A stretch of DNA of 64,000 nt from contig CAMIXH010000001.1 of NCBI GenBank assembly GCA_946402735.1, forward strand, positions 175,175 through 239,174, in the 5' to 3' direction. Within the stretch, counting starts at the first letter, position 1, and each line of letters opens with the position of its first letter. Source of the DNA: an uncultured Mycoplasmatota bacterium (lineage in GTDB: Bacteria > Bacillota_I > Bacilli_A > RF39 > UBA660). The position numbers and the translations under genes were made by a program. Shown piece after piece: positions 26,827 through 35,734 of the stretch. The notes under the pieces are model-generated. The model made no database searches, was not told the origin of the DNA, and saw only the letters and a list, made by a program, of their open reading frames with translations.

Positions 26827-26855
26827 TTGAAAATGTAAATCTACTATGTTAAAAT
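26827..26855 (+). promoter_or_regulatory. Strong promoter of the TasA/SipW island
   Basis: TTGAAA (26827-26832), 17-bp spacer, TAAAAT (26850-26855) with TG at 26847-26848. The -35 lies inside a hairpin-forming inverted repeat (about 26811-26842), which could mask or mark the promoter. Confidence 0.7.
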
Positions 26856-26885
26856 TATAGTATATATGATAGGAGGAAATATAAT

Positions 26886-27434
26886 ATGAGACAAGAAAAA
26901 GGATTACAAAATATTATAATTGTTGTTTTATCAGTAGCAGTATTAGCTATGAGTGTAGGTTTTGCTGTTTATGCACAACAATTAACTGTTAATGGAACTG
27001 CAACATTTAGTGCAGCTAAATGGGATGTACATTTTGATACTTCTTCATTTAATGAAACTAGTACAATTAAGGCAAGTGAAAAGAATGTAGGTAATACAGC
27101 TATTACTTATTCTGTAACTTTACCAAGTCCAGGATCTGAATATTCATTCACAGTTAACGCTAAGAACTATGGTACTATTGATGCTGCTTTAGAAGCAATT
27201 ACATTATCTGGTTTAACTGAAGCTCAAAAGAAATATATTAGCTATACTGTAAATTATGATGGAACTGATTATGATGAAACAACAGATGGACTTGCTGATG
27301 ATTTACTTGTTAATGACACTCATACATTAAATGTAACTGTTGCTTATTTATTACCTGCTGATTCAGCAGATCTTCCAGCAACAGATGTAGAAGTTAATTT
27401 AACTATTGCATTAGATTATGTAACAGTTGACTAA
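26886..27434 (+). CDS. TasA/CalY-like secreted protein (SipW-type signal)
   Basis: A 182-residue exported protein with a SipW-style signal helix (~8-31) followed by LTVNGTATFSAAKWDVHF. The short V-x-G-x-ATFS segment after the helix is shared with the large protein at 29.7 kb and is typical of SipW substrates (TasA, camelysin). The mature part is Thr/Ala/Asp-rich, beta-type and acidic. TasA-like proteins form extracellular fibres or surface proteases; fibre formation here is inference. It has AGGAGG at good spacing behind a strong promoter. Confidence 0.78.
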   Translation: MRQEKGLQNIIIVVLSVAVLAMSVGFAVYAQQLTVNGTATFSAAKWDVHFDTSSFNETSTIKASEKNVGNTAITYSVTLPSPGSEYSFTVNAKNYGTIDAALEAITLSGLTEAQKKYISYTVNYDGTDYDETTDGLADDLLVNDTHTLNVTVAYLLPADSADLPATDVEVNLTIALDYVTVD

Positions 27435-27452
27435 TAAAAAAGAATAAGAATT

Positions 27453-27490
27453 ATATAAGAATTATCCCATATTTGGGGTAATTCTTATAT
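27453..27490 (+). other. Long 16-bp hairpin between the TasA-like and SipW-like genes
   Basis: 27453-27468 pairs fully with 27475-27490 (one T-G) around a 6-base loop. There is no T-run after it, so it is not a standard terminator. Its place between a likely abundant subunit and its peptidase suggests mRNA end-protection or partial termination that sets their ratio. Confidence 0.7.
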
Positions 27491-27515
27491 TAAAATAGTA
27501 ATAGGGTTGATAAGA

Positions 27516-28640
27516 ATGAAAAAGTATTTTGTTTATGTGTTAGAATTATTACTATTTATTTCTGCCATAATATTTAATATATTTTTTAAGAGTGATTTGC
27601 TTTTAAAAATATCAATCATTATTATTAGTATATTATATTTGTTAGAATATGGATTCCAAAAGGATAATTCTTATTTAAAACCACTTGTAACAAGAATAGT
27701 CATTTCTTGTTTATTGTCGTTTTTAATAGTAATTTATTCAATAGGATTATTTACTGGATTTAATAATACTGTTTTTAAACTAAATTTTAGTTATTTATTT
27801 AATATAGTATTTCTTGAAATAGTATCTATAGTTTTGCTTGAACTAATGAGATATATTATATGCAAGAATTCAACTAAAACTAAAAAACCAATTATATTCT
27901 TTACAATAGTAATGATATTATTAAATGTTATAACAGAGATAAGTGGTTACAACCTTAAGGAAACAGAAGGTATTTTTGTTTTTGTAAGTGTTGTTATATT
28001 ACCAGTAGTCTCTAGAGAATTACTATGTTCTTATTTGGCATATAAGGTAAGTTATGTACCTAGTTTAGTATTCAAATTGGTAATTGTGTTATATGAATTT
28101 GTATTACCAATAATACCAAATTTAGGATATTACTTGTATGCATCATTTAATTTATTCTTAGTTTTCTTTATATACTTTTTATCTAGTAAAAGTATTGATT
28201 ATGCTGAGAAAGCTAAGGCATATGTAAAAAAATCAACTCGAAGAATAATTTATTATCCGATACTAGTAATGTTATTAATATTAATTGCTTTGATATCAGG
28301 CTTATTTAAATATAAATTAATAGCTATTGGATCAAATTCAATGCAACCTGTATATGGTAGGGGAGATGCAATTATTTATAGAAAAGCTGATGCTAGCGAA
28401 GTAGATACAGGAGATATAATTGTATTTAATAAAGAAGGTACAATTGTAACTCATAGAATTGTTAATATTACCAGAGGAGGAAAATCACTTGTAATTCAAA
28501 CTAAAGGGGATGCAAACAATGCTCCAGATGGTTTTGCAGTTTATAGTAGCGATGTTTTGGGTATTGTTGAATATAGAATCAAATATATTGGTTATCCAAC
28601 TGTTTGGATAAATGATTTATTTGATAGGAAGGGAGAATAA
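27516..28640 (+). CDS. SipW-like signal peptidase fused to a polytopic membrane domain
   Basis: Residues ~1-235 form about six to seven hydrophobic helices; residues ~245-374 are a SipW/ER-type S26 signal peptidase with Ser275 in GSNSMQPVYGRGD and His313 in VTHRIVN (His replaces the bacterial Lys). SipW enzymes process TasA-type proteins, and two such candidates flank this gene. Ordinary SipW is ~190 residues with two helices, so the N-terminal polytopic part is extra and of unknown function. The ATG at 27516 follows AGGG; a TTG at 27507 is less likely. Confidence 0.85.
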   Translation: MKKYFVYVLELLLFISAIIFNIFFKSDLLLKISIIIISILYLLEYGFQKDNSYLKPLVTRIVISCLLSFLIVIYSIGLFTGFNNTVFKLNFSYLFNIVFLEIVSIVLLELMRYIICKNSTKTKKPIIFFTIVMILLNVITEISGYNLKETEGIFVFVSVVILPVVSRELLCSYLAYKVSYVPSLVFKLVIVLYEFVLPIIPNLGYYLYASFNLFLVFFIYFLSSKSIDYAEKAKAYVKKSTRRIIYYPILVMLLILIALISGLFKYKLIAIGSNSMQPVYGRGDAIIYRKADASEVDTGDIIVFNKEGTIVTHRIVNITRGGKSLVIQTKGDANNAPDGFAVYSSDVLGIVEYRIKYIGYPTVWINDLFDRKGE

Positions 28641-28646
28641 TGATTA

Positions 28647-29681
28647 ATGGAAACAAGGAATGAAATTAATTATACTAAGGTTGTATTGGTTGTTTTATTT
28701 GTACTAGTTATTGTATTAAACATTATTATGTATGTTAAAGGATTTTATAAGATAAATGTAGAGACTGTATCTTATAAAGAGAATAATACAATTAGTTATA
28801 AAGTTTTTCTAAAGAAAAATGACTTCTTTGATGCAAAATACTTAGAAGAAGATAAAACATATATAACAAGTTTAATTGATTATATTAAAGTTAATTATAA
28901 TTATAATATTAAATTTGATAATGCTGTTTCTGGAAATTATAGATATTATGTTCTTGCTACTGTAGAAGCAAATAAACCAAATAATGAAGCAGGTAACTAT
29001 TGGACAAAGAATTATAAGTTATCTGATGAAAAGAAGATATCAATTGATAAATCAACTGAATATACAATTAATCAAGAAATAAAAATTGATTATAACAAAT
29101 ATAATAAAGCATTAAATGAATTTAAGAGTACATTAGGACTAGCAACATCAGGAGTATTAAAAGTATACTTAGTTGTTGATTCTGATGTTAATGCTAAGGG
29201 AATGAAAATAAATGTTCCTGGTAAATTATTATTAAAGATGCCACTAAGTGAAAAGACAATAGAAGCAACTATTGATTCTGATGCTCAAAATCATGTAAAA
29301 GAAATTACAAAGATTGTTGAGACACCAGCTCAAAAGACAAAGAAATTAGTGTCATTAGCAATTAGTTTTATAATAGAATTAGTAGTTTTAGTAGCACTAA
29401 CTATTATGAATAGAAAAAATAGAAAAGCTAATGCTTTCGAAAGTACTATTAATAAGTATTTAGATACATATGATAGTATAATAGTTAACATTGATAAATT
29501 TCCAACATTAAGTAATTATAATGTTATTGAAGTATCTAGTTTTGAAGAATTATTAGATGCTCATAGTGAAGTAAGAATGCCTATTAATTTTTATAAATAT
29601 AATAGTAGAACATGTTATTTCATACTTATGAATGATAAAACTGTATGGAAATATACAATGAAAAAATCTGACTTTATCTAA
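28647..29681 (+). CDS. DUF5305-like membrane protein of the SipW island
   Basis: A 344-residue protein with an N-terminal helix (~11-31), a beta-rich outside domain (~35-225), a second helix (~235-255) and a cytoplasmic C-terminal domain of ~85 residues. This layout and the sequence resemble the DUF5305 family, often found beside SipW-type signal peptidases in Clostridia and archaea. Function is unknown; a chaperone or anchor for SipW substrates would fit. It starts 6 bases after the peptidase gene. Confidence 0.7.
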   Translation: METRNEINYTKVVLVVLFVLVIVLNIIMYVKGFYKINVETVSYKENNTISYKVFLKKNDFFDAKYLEEDKTYITSLIDYIKVNYNYNIKFDNAVSGNYRYYVLATVEANKPNNEAGNYWTKNYKLSDEKKISIDKSTEYTINQEIKIDYNKYNKALNEFKSTLGLATSGVLKVYLVVDSDVNAKGMKINVPGKLLLKMPLSEKTIEATIDSDAQNHVKEITKIVETPAQKTKKLVSLAISFIIELVVLVALTIMNRKNRKANAFESTINKYLDTYDSIIVNIDKFPTLSNYNVIEVSSFEELLDAHSEVRMPINFYKYNSRTCYFILMNDKTVWKYTMKKSDFI

Positions 29682-29700
29682 TTAGAGAGGAGTGAAGAAC

Positions 29701-32052
29701 ATGAATAATAAGCCAAGACTTATTATTACTGTGGTAACATTCCTCGCTTTTGCATTAATGAGCGTAGGGTTTGCCACTTATCGAATTAGACTAAATGTAG
29801 CAGGGGTTGCAACTTTCTCTAAAAATGGAAAAATAGCAATTACTAATGTTGCTTTAGTATCAAGCAGTAATATAACTGATCCACAAGATCCGACTTTTAC
29901 TGATAATAGTATTAATTTTAATTTGGATTTTCATGTTCAAAATCATAACGATTTGACGCAAGAATATAAGGCTACTTATGAAGTAACTTTGTCAAATACT
30001 TCTTTTTATGATTATATTTTTGCATCTGCGACTTTTACTCCTACAATAGAAACTACAAATAATACTAATCTTGAAGTTAGTTTTACAGTAGAAGATATTG
30101 AAGCAGGTGATGTAATAGCAAGCGATGAAACAAGAACATTTACTGTTGTTTTTGATATGTATCCTTCAAAACCTGGAGATTATAATGTTAGTGGTGAAAC
30201 TATTGTAGATGTTGAACAAGGAGATGCACCAGTTTCATATTCATTACTTGCTAGTATGCCAAATAATACATCAATAGATTTAAGAAATCAATTAAGTGAT
30301 AGAGTTGTTATTTCAGTAATAAATACATATCCTGAAAGTAAAACATTTACTATTACAAATAGTGGAACAAAATTTTCATTAGTTGATAATAGAGATAATC
30401 CACTTGGAACACTAACAGTAGCAGCTAATGAAACTACTACTTATGATGTATATATTAAGAGAAATAGTGGTGCAACATTCCCATCATCACCTCAAAGAAT
30501 TAATATGTTTTTTACTCCAACAGGTGGTACTAGAACATCTATCGGAACAGTATCAATTCAAGTTCCAGTAGACGTAACTATAGTTGATGAAACACCACCA
30601 ATGATTAGTGATGTTGAAGGCGAAAGATTAAATGATATAGGAAAAATCAAAGTAACATGGAATGCTACTGATGATAGTGGAATAGATCACTTTATAATCG
30701 AAGTATATAATGACAGTGGTACTTTATTAAATACAGTTACAACAACAAATGCTAATACTGAATATACATTTACTGATATGGCAGAAGGAACATATTATTT
30801 CCAAGTATATGGTGTTGATAATTCATCTAATCATAATAATGGACAAACTAATGCTTCTAGATGTACAACATCTGAAGGACAATGTTCAAGAAGTACTTCT
30901 TCTTCATATAGTTGGACATTTACTGTAACTAATAATTGTTCTAACTGTACATTCACAGGAGATTCTACTGTTACTATGGGAGATACTTATACAGCAACAG
31001 TAAGAGCTGGAAACTGGTATACACTTCCAAACTCAATTACTGTAACAATGGGTGGAACAACATTAAATGCAAATAGTTATACATATAATCAAAATAATGG
31101 AAGTATTAGTATTCCTAATGTAACAGGAGATTTAAATATTAGAGTAACAGCTAATTTCTCATGCTTAGTAAAAGGAACAAAAATACTACTTGCAAACGGA
31201 AAATATAAAAATATAGAAAATGTTACATATAATGATTTACTTGCTGTATGGAATTATGAAACAGGAAGTATTACTTATGAATATCCAATTTGGCTTGAAA
31301 AGAAATCATTTACTAATAAATATAGAAAAACATCATTTAGTGATGGTACATCTATTAGTACTGTTGCTCTTCATGGTTTATTTAGTCCTACATATAATGA
31401 ATTTATAGCTGTTAATGATGAAGATAAATATAAAGTAGGAACTGAAATATTAAAAATTAAAGATGGTAAATTTAATAAGGTTAAGATTACTAAAATAGAA
31501 GATATTAATGAAGAAGTAGAATACTATCATGTAGTATCAACAAGATATTATAATGTTATTGCAAATGATGTATTAACTACTGATGGAACAGTAATTCTAT
31601 CTAACCTTTATGGATTTACAGAAGATTTAAAATGGCCTAGCAGTAGAAATACTATAATGGCAAGTAGATTATATACATATAATCAATTTAAAGATATTCT
31701 TCCTTATTATATGTTTAAAGGTATGAGAGTTGAAGAAGCAGCATACTTAGAAAATTATGGATATACATTAGATTTATTTAAATATTATTTAGCAACTAAT
31801 CAAGTAAATGAAGAAATGATGAGAAAAGTTGATACTAATGATAATGGTAAGAGAGTATGGATGGTTACTACTTCTAGAGATATAGTTAATATGTTTAATG
31901 AAACTTTATATCTACATGAAGAAGGATCAAATTATAAGTTACCTTCATATGATGGTGTATCTAAGTGGTATTCAACATCAGAGAATAAATACTATAAACC
32001 AGGTGATACTGTTAAAGTAGTACATGGAATGCATTTTATAGAGATTAAATAG
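29701..32052 (+). CDS. Large secreted surface protein with SipW-type signal, Ig/FN3-like modules and a Hint domain
   Basis: 783 residues. A SipW-type signal helix (~5-27) is followed by VAGVATFS, as in the TasA-like protein. Then come beta-sandwich modules (~35-290), an FN3-like module (~300-375), a Cys-containing stretch (~388-425) and a short repeat-like domain ending in a NVTGDLNIRVTANF segment. At Cys488 a Hint (hedgehog/intein) domain begins (SCLVKGTKILLANGKYKNIE), with a candidate block-B His in VALHGLFS and an ending around ANDVLTTDG (~621-629). About 150 residues with no recognised fold follow. Self-cleavage is possible but not shown. ATG 29701 follows AGAGGAG at 8 bases. Confidence 0.82.
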   Translation: MNNKPRLIITVVTFLAFALMSVGFATYRIRLNVAGVATFSKNGKIAITNVALVSSSNITDPQDPTFTDNSINFNLDFHVQNHNDLTQEYKATYEVTLSNTSFYDYIFASATFTPTIETTNNTNLEVSFTVEDIEAGDVIASDETRTFTVVFDMYPSKPGDYNVSGETIVDVEQGDAPVSYSLLASMPNNTSIDLRNQLSDRVVISVINTYPESKTFTITNSGTKFSLVDNRDNPLGTLTVAANETTTYDVYIKRNSGATFPSSPQRINMFFTPTGGTRTSIGTVSIQVPVDVTIVDETPPMISDVEGERLNDIGKIKVTWNATDDSGIDHFIIEVYNDSGTLLNTVTTTNANTEYTFTDMAEGTYYFQVYGVDNSSNHNNGQTNASRCTTSEGQCSRSTSSSYSWTFTVTNNCSNCTFTGDSTVTMGDTYTATVRAGNWYTLPNSITVTMGGTTLNANSYTYNQNNGSISIPNVTGDLNIRVTANFSCLVKGTKILLANGKYKNIENVTYNDLLAVWNYETGSITYEYPIWLEKKSFTNKYRKTSFSDGTSISTVALHGLFSPTYNEFIAVNDEDKYKVGTEILKIKDGKFNKVKITKIEDINEEVEYYHVVSTRYYNVIANDVLTTDGTVILSNLYGFTEDLKWPSSRNTIMASRLYTYNQFKDILPYYMFKGMRVEEAAYLENYGYTLDLFKYYLATNQVNEEMMRKVDTNDNGKRVWMVTTSRDIVNMFNETLYLHEEGSNYKLPSYDGVSKWYSTSENKYYKPGDTVKVVHGMHFIEIK

Positions 32053-32075
32053 TCTAGAAATAGACTATTTTTTTT
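32048..32075 (+). terminator. Terminator closing the SipW/Hint island
   Basis: A 9-bp stem (32048-32056 with 32061-32069), GAAA tetraloop, then a run of Ts. Confidence 0.88.
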
Positions 32076-32101
32076 GCTATGATATTCCTAGGTGATTTAT
32101 T

Positions 32102-33115
32102 ATGAAATATCCAAAATTTATATCTAAAAATAGCTGTATTGGTATTATTTGTCCATCAGGTGGATCTAATGATGAAACTAAGATTAATAAATATAAAAAT
32201 GGTATTAAGAGATTTGAATCATTAGGTTACAAATTAAAAATATCAGATTACTTATATAATGATGAAATGGGTAGAAGTTCATCTGTTAAAAATAGAAGTG
32301 ATGAATTTAACAATATGTTAAAAGATAAAAGCGTAGATATGGTATTATGTGCGACAGGAGGAGATTTTCTTATTGAAATATTACCATATGTTAACTTTGA
32401 TTTAATTAAAGATAATCCAAAATATGTATGTGGTTTTTCTGATCCAACTGGTTTATTATATCCATTAACTACTAAATATGATGTAGCAACTATATATGGT
32501 CAAAATTTTAGTCAATTTGGTTCTATGGATTTACATGAAAGTCAAAAAGATTTTTTAGATATTGTAACTGGTAAAAAGTTAAGTGAAAAAAACTATCCTT
32601 TATATGAAGAAGAGAGAGTTGAAAAAATAACTGGTCTTGAAAATCCAAACTTTACTAAGAAAGTAATATATAAAACATTAGATAATAAAACTGTTAATGT
32701 AAGTGGAAGAATAATTGGTGGTTGCATGGATTTAATAAGTGAATTATCTGGTACTAAATATGATGGAATTAATGAATTTAATGAACGTTATAAAAAAGAT
32801 GGAATAATATGGTATTTTGATAATTGTGAATTAAATTGTGATGAGACTATTAGACAATTATGGAAATTTAATGAATTAGGCTATTTTAAATATGCTAAAT
32901 GCGTTATTTTTGGACGTTTTGGATTAGATACATCATATTATGGTTATGACGTTAAAACGTGCTTAAAAGATAGTATTTTAAGTAGTCTTAATATTCCTGT
33001 TATATATGATGCTGATATATCTCATAAAGCACCATGCTTAAATATAATAAATGGTAGTATAGCACATATTAAATTAAATAAAGGAAAATTTAATATAGAT
33101 TTTGAATTAAAATAA
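32102..33115 (+). CDS. S66 family peptidase (LD-carboxypeptidase/MccF-like)
   Basis: The 337-residue protein has the S66 layout: nucleophile Ser in CGFSDPTG, a Glu in WYFDNCEL, and His in DADISHKAP. S66 enzymes trim the terminal D-Ala from muropeptide tetrapeptides or inactivate microcin C-type nucleotidyl peptides; the sequence does not tell which. No signal peptide, so cytoplasmic. GGTGA precedes the ATG. Confidence 0.82.
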   Translation: MKYPKFISKNSCIGIICPSGGSNDETKINKYKNGIKRFESLGYKLKISDYLYNDEMGRSSSVKNRSDEFNNMLKDKSVDMVLCATGGDFLIEILPYVNFDLIKDNPKYVCGFSDPTGLLYPLTTKYDVATIYGQNFSQFGSMDLHESQKDFLDIVTGKKLSEKNYPLYEEERVEKITGLENPNFTKKVIYKTLDNKTVNVSGRIIGGCMDLISELSGTKYDGINEFNERYKKDGIIWYFDNCELNCDETIRQLWKFNELGYFKYAKCVIFGRFGLDTSYYGYDVKTCLKDSILSSLNIPVIYDADISHKAPCLNIINGSIAHIKLNKGKFNIDFELK

Positions 33116-33122
33116 AGGTATG

Positions 33123-33131
33123 TGTTATAAT
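33123..33131 (+). promoter_or_regulatory. Extended -10 promoter
   Basis: TGTTATAAT (TATAAT at 33126-33131) lies 21 bases before the next ATG, which also has an AAGGAGA site. Confidence 0.55.
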
Positions 33132-33151
33132 CATAAAGGAGATGAATTATT

Positions 33152-34741
33152 ATGAAAGAAAAAATAATTAGTATAATAGGAACTTTAGTATTTGGTTTTT
33201 TATATTTTTATGTAGCATTGCCTGCATTAAATATACATACATATGAATTTTGGTTTTTTATAACATTATTAATTATATGTTTTTTATTACTTACTAATCT
33301 TACAATGGCTAAAGATTTAGTAAAAGGTAAAATGACTTTTACTAAGGCTGTTAAAAAGAATAAATTAATTCTTGCTATTCCAATTATTTATATATCATTA
33401 ATAGTATTAGATGTAATTGGAAGTCCACTTTTTAACGCTAAAAAGTATGCTCACAGAATAGAAATAACAGAATCTAATTCATTTACTGAAGATATTGCTA
33501 AAGTAGATTTTAATAAACTTCCATTACTTGATAAAGATAGTAGTCAACAATTAGGTGATAGGGTAATGGGTCAAATGAGTGATCTTGTAAGTCAATTTAA
33601 TGTATCTGATATATATACTCAAATAAACTATACTGGAAAGATAGTAAGAGTAACACCACTTGATTATGCAGGATTTATTAAATGGATTACTAATAGAGAC
33701 GATGGTGTAAAAGGATACATTACTGTTGATAGTAATAATGGGGAAAGTAAATTAATTAGACTTGAAAATGGTATGAAATATGTAGAAAGTGGATTCTTTA
33801 ATGATAATTTGTATCGTAAATTAAGATTTTCATATCCATTTGATTCATTTGGAAGAATTTCTTTTGAAATAGATGAAGAAGGTCATCCATATTGGATTGT
33901 TCCAGTTATTGATTACAAATTAATTGAATTAAGAAGAGAAATAAGTCATATTATCATATTAGATCCAATAACAGGAGAAAGTAAAAAAGTTGAAGTAGGT
34001 GAAGTACCATCTTGGGTAGATATGGTATATTCTGCTGATTTAATTATTGAAGAAGTAGATGATTGGGGTAACTATAATAAAGGTTACTTTAACAGTATTC
34101 TTGGTCAAAAAAATGTGGTAAATACTACTGAAGGATATAATTATCTTGCTATGAATGATGATATTTATCTATATACTGGTATTACTTCTATAGTAGCAGA
34201 TGAATCTAACTTAGGATTTATATTAACTAATATGAGAACAAAAGAAACTGTATTCTATAAAGTACCTGGTGCTGAAGAATATAGTGCTATGGCAAGTGCT
34301 GAGGGAGCTGTTCAACATTTAGCTTATACTTCTACATTCCCATTATTAATTAATTTAAATAATAAGCCAACATACTTAGTTAGTTTAAAAGATGATGCAG
34401 GTCTAGTTAAAATGTATGCATTTATTGATGTAACTGATTATCAAAAAGTAGTAGTAACAGATTCATCAAAAGGAATACTAGTAGCTGCTCATAATTACTT
34501 AGGTGATCAAAAATATGAGTTACCTAATGAAGATTTAACTATAAAAGAAATAGTTATTAAAAGAATATCTAGTGCAATAATTGATGGAAATACATATTAT
34601 TATATTGTTGATACAAGTAATAAAAAATATAAAGTATCTATTAGTGTTAGTGATAATTTACCATTCTTAGTAAGCGGTTCTAAAATTAAAATTGGTTATG
34701 CACTATCTGAAGAAATAACTACTATAAATAAAATATATTAA
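33152..34741 (+). CDS. Unknown membrane protein with large outside domain
   Basis: I do not assign a family. The 529-residue protein has three N-terminal membrane helices (~5-22, 30-52, 72-95), then a ~430-residue soluble region predicted to face outward, rich in beta segments and acidic residues, with no Cys and no clear catalytic motif. It is a single-gene unit with its own promoter and terminator. Confidence 0.7.
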   Translation: MKEKIISIIGTLVFGFLYFYVALPALNIHTYEFWFFITLLIICFLLLTNLTMAKDLVKGKMTFTKAVKKNKLILAIPIIYISLIVLDVIGSPLFNAKKYAHRIEITESNSFTEDIAKVDFNKLPLLDKDSSQQLGDRVMGQMSDLVSQFNVSDIYTQINYTGKIVRVTPLDYAGFIKWITNRDDGVKGYITVDSNNGESKLIRLENGMKYVESGFFNDNLYRKLRFSYPFDSFGRISFEIDEEGHPYWIVPVIDYKLIELRREISHIIILDPITGESKKVEVGEVPSWVDMVYSADLIIEEVDDWGNYNKGYFNSILGQKNVVNTTEGYNYLAMNDDIYLYTGITSIVADESNLGFILTNMRTKETVFYKVPGAEEYSAMASAEGAVQHLAYTSTFPLLINLNNKPTYLVSLKDDAGLVKMYAFIDVTDYQKVVVTDSSKGILVAAHNYLGDQKYELPNEDLTIKEIVIKRISSAIIDGNTYYYIVDTSNKKYKVSISVSDNLPFLVSGSKIKIGYALSEEITTINKIY

Positions 34742-34765
34742 GATTGTATTATTACAATCTTTTTT
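34740..34765 (+). terminator. Terminator
   Basis: AAGATTGTA (34740-34748) pairs perfectly with TACAATCTT (34753-34761), followed by Ts. Confidence 0.85.
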
Positions 34766-34784
34766 ATAGAAAGAGGTAAATATA

Positions 34785-35678
34785 ATGGACATTTTTAAAA
34801 CATTGATTAAAGAAATATGTGATGAAGAAAATATAGAATTTAGTATATTATCAAAAGATTGGGTTATTATGCTAAGAAAAGGTAATAAGGTTAAATTTAT
34901 TATTGGTAATAAATTTGATCTAAATACTCATGCTTCTGGTTTAGTTTTTGATGATAAGTATGCTACGTATGAAGTATTAAAAAGCTTAAATATACCTATA
35001 ATAGAACATAATATTTATTTTAAAGATTATGAATTAGAAGATGTACTTAATTATTTTCATAGTCATGATAATAGCATAGTAATTAAAACTAATGATGGTT
35101 CTTGTGGAACTGGTGTATTTCATATAACAATTGAAGATGAAATAGAGCCACTATTGCATAGATTATTTATTAAACATATGTCTGTTAGTATTTGTCCTTT
35201 TTATAATATTAAACATGAATATAGAATGTTTATGATTAATAATGAATGTGTTTTAATGTATGGAAAAAATAGACCAATTGTTTATGGTGATGGAATTCAT
35301 ACAATAAAAGAATTATTAATAGAGTTTAATCCAAATTATTTTAAAGACATTCTAGTAGATGAAGAGTATAATAGTGTCCTAGAAAAAGGAGAAAAATATG
35401 AATATGGATGGCAATTTAACTTATCAAGAGGAAGTGTACCATTTGAAGTAGAAGATGAAGAATTAAAAAGAAAACTAATAGATCTTTCTAAAAGTATTAC
35501 AAGTAAACTTGATTTAGGTTTTTGTAGTTTAGATATAATAGATTCACTAGAGGGTTTATATGTAATAGAAATTAATAGTGGAACTATGATGAAGAATTAT
35601 ATTGAAATAGTGTCAAATGGACGAGAAATTGCTAAGGAAATATATAGGTCTGCTATAAAAAGTATGTTTAATTTGTAA
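34785..35678 (+). CDS. ATP-grasp ligase-like protein
   Basis: The 297-residue protein has an ATP-grasp layout: SIVIKTNDGSCGTGVF (phosphate-binding loop region), EYRMFMINNE in the core sheet, and a C-terminal metal-binding stretch FCSLDIIDSLEG...YVIEINSG. It resembles the cyanophycin-synthetase/glutathione-synthetase class. The product, probably a carboxylate-amine or peptide-like ligation, cannot be told from the sequence. glyA follows but with its own promoter-like region. Confidence 0.78.
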   Translation: MDIFKTLIKEICDEENIEFSILSKDWVIMLRKGNKVKFIIGNKFDLNTHASGLVFDDKYATYEVLKSLNIPIIEHNIYFKDYELEDVLNYFHSHDNSIVIKTNDGSCGTGVFHITIEDEIEPLLHRLFIKHMSVSICPFYNIKHEYRMFMINNECVLMYGKNRPIVYGDGIHTIKELLIEFNPNYFKDILVDEEYNSVLEKGEKYEYGWQFNLSRGSVPFEVEDEELKRKLIDLSKSITSKLDLGFCSLDIIDSLEGLYVIEINSGTMMKNYIEIVSNGREIAKEIYRSAIKSMFNL

Positions 35679-35734
35679 AAATATATATTATTAATTTATC
35701 TTTTTTGGTAAAATTATTTTGAGGTGATATTATA

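Noticed and set aside
26811..26842. Terminator after nfnB
   Set aside because: The inverted repeat has no following T-run and contains the -35 of the next promoter.
31162..31590. A classical splicing intein in the surface protein
   Set aside because: Only the Hint block is clear; I see no homing endonuclease and no convincing C-terminal His-Asn plus nucleophile junction, so self-cleavage is more likely than splicing.
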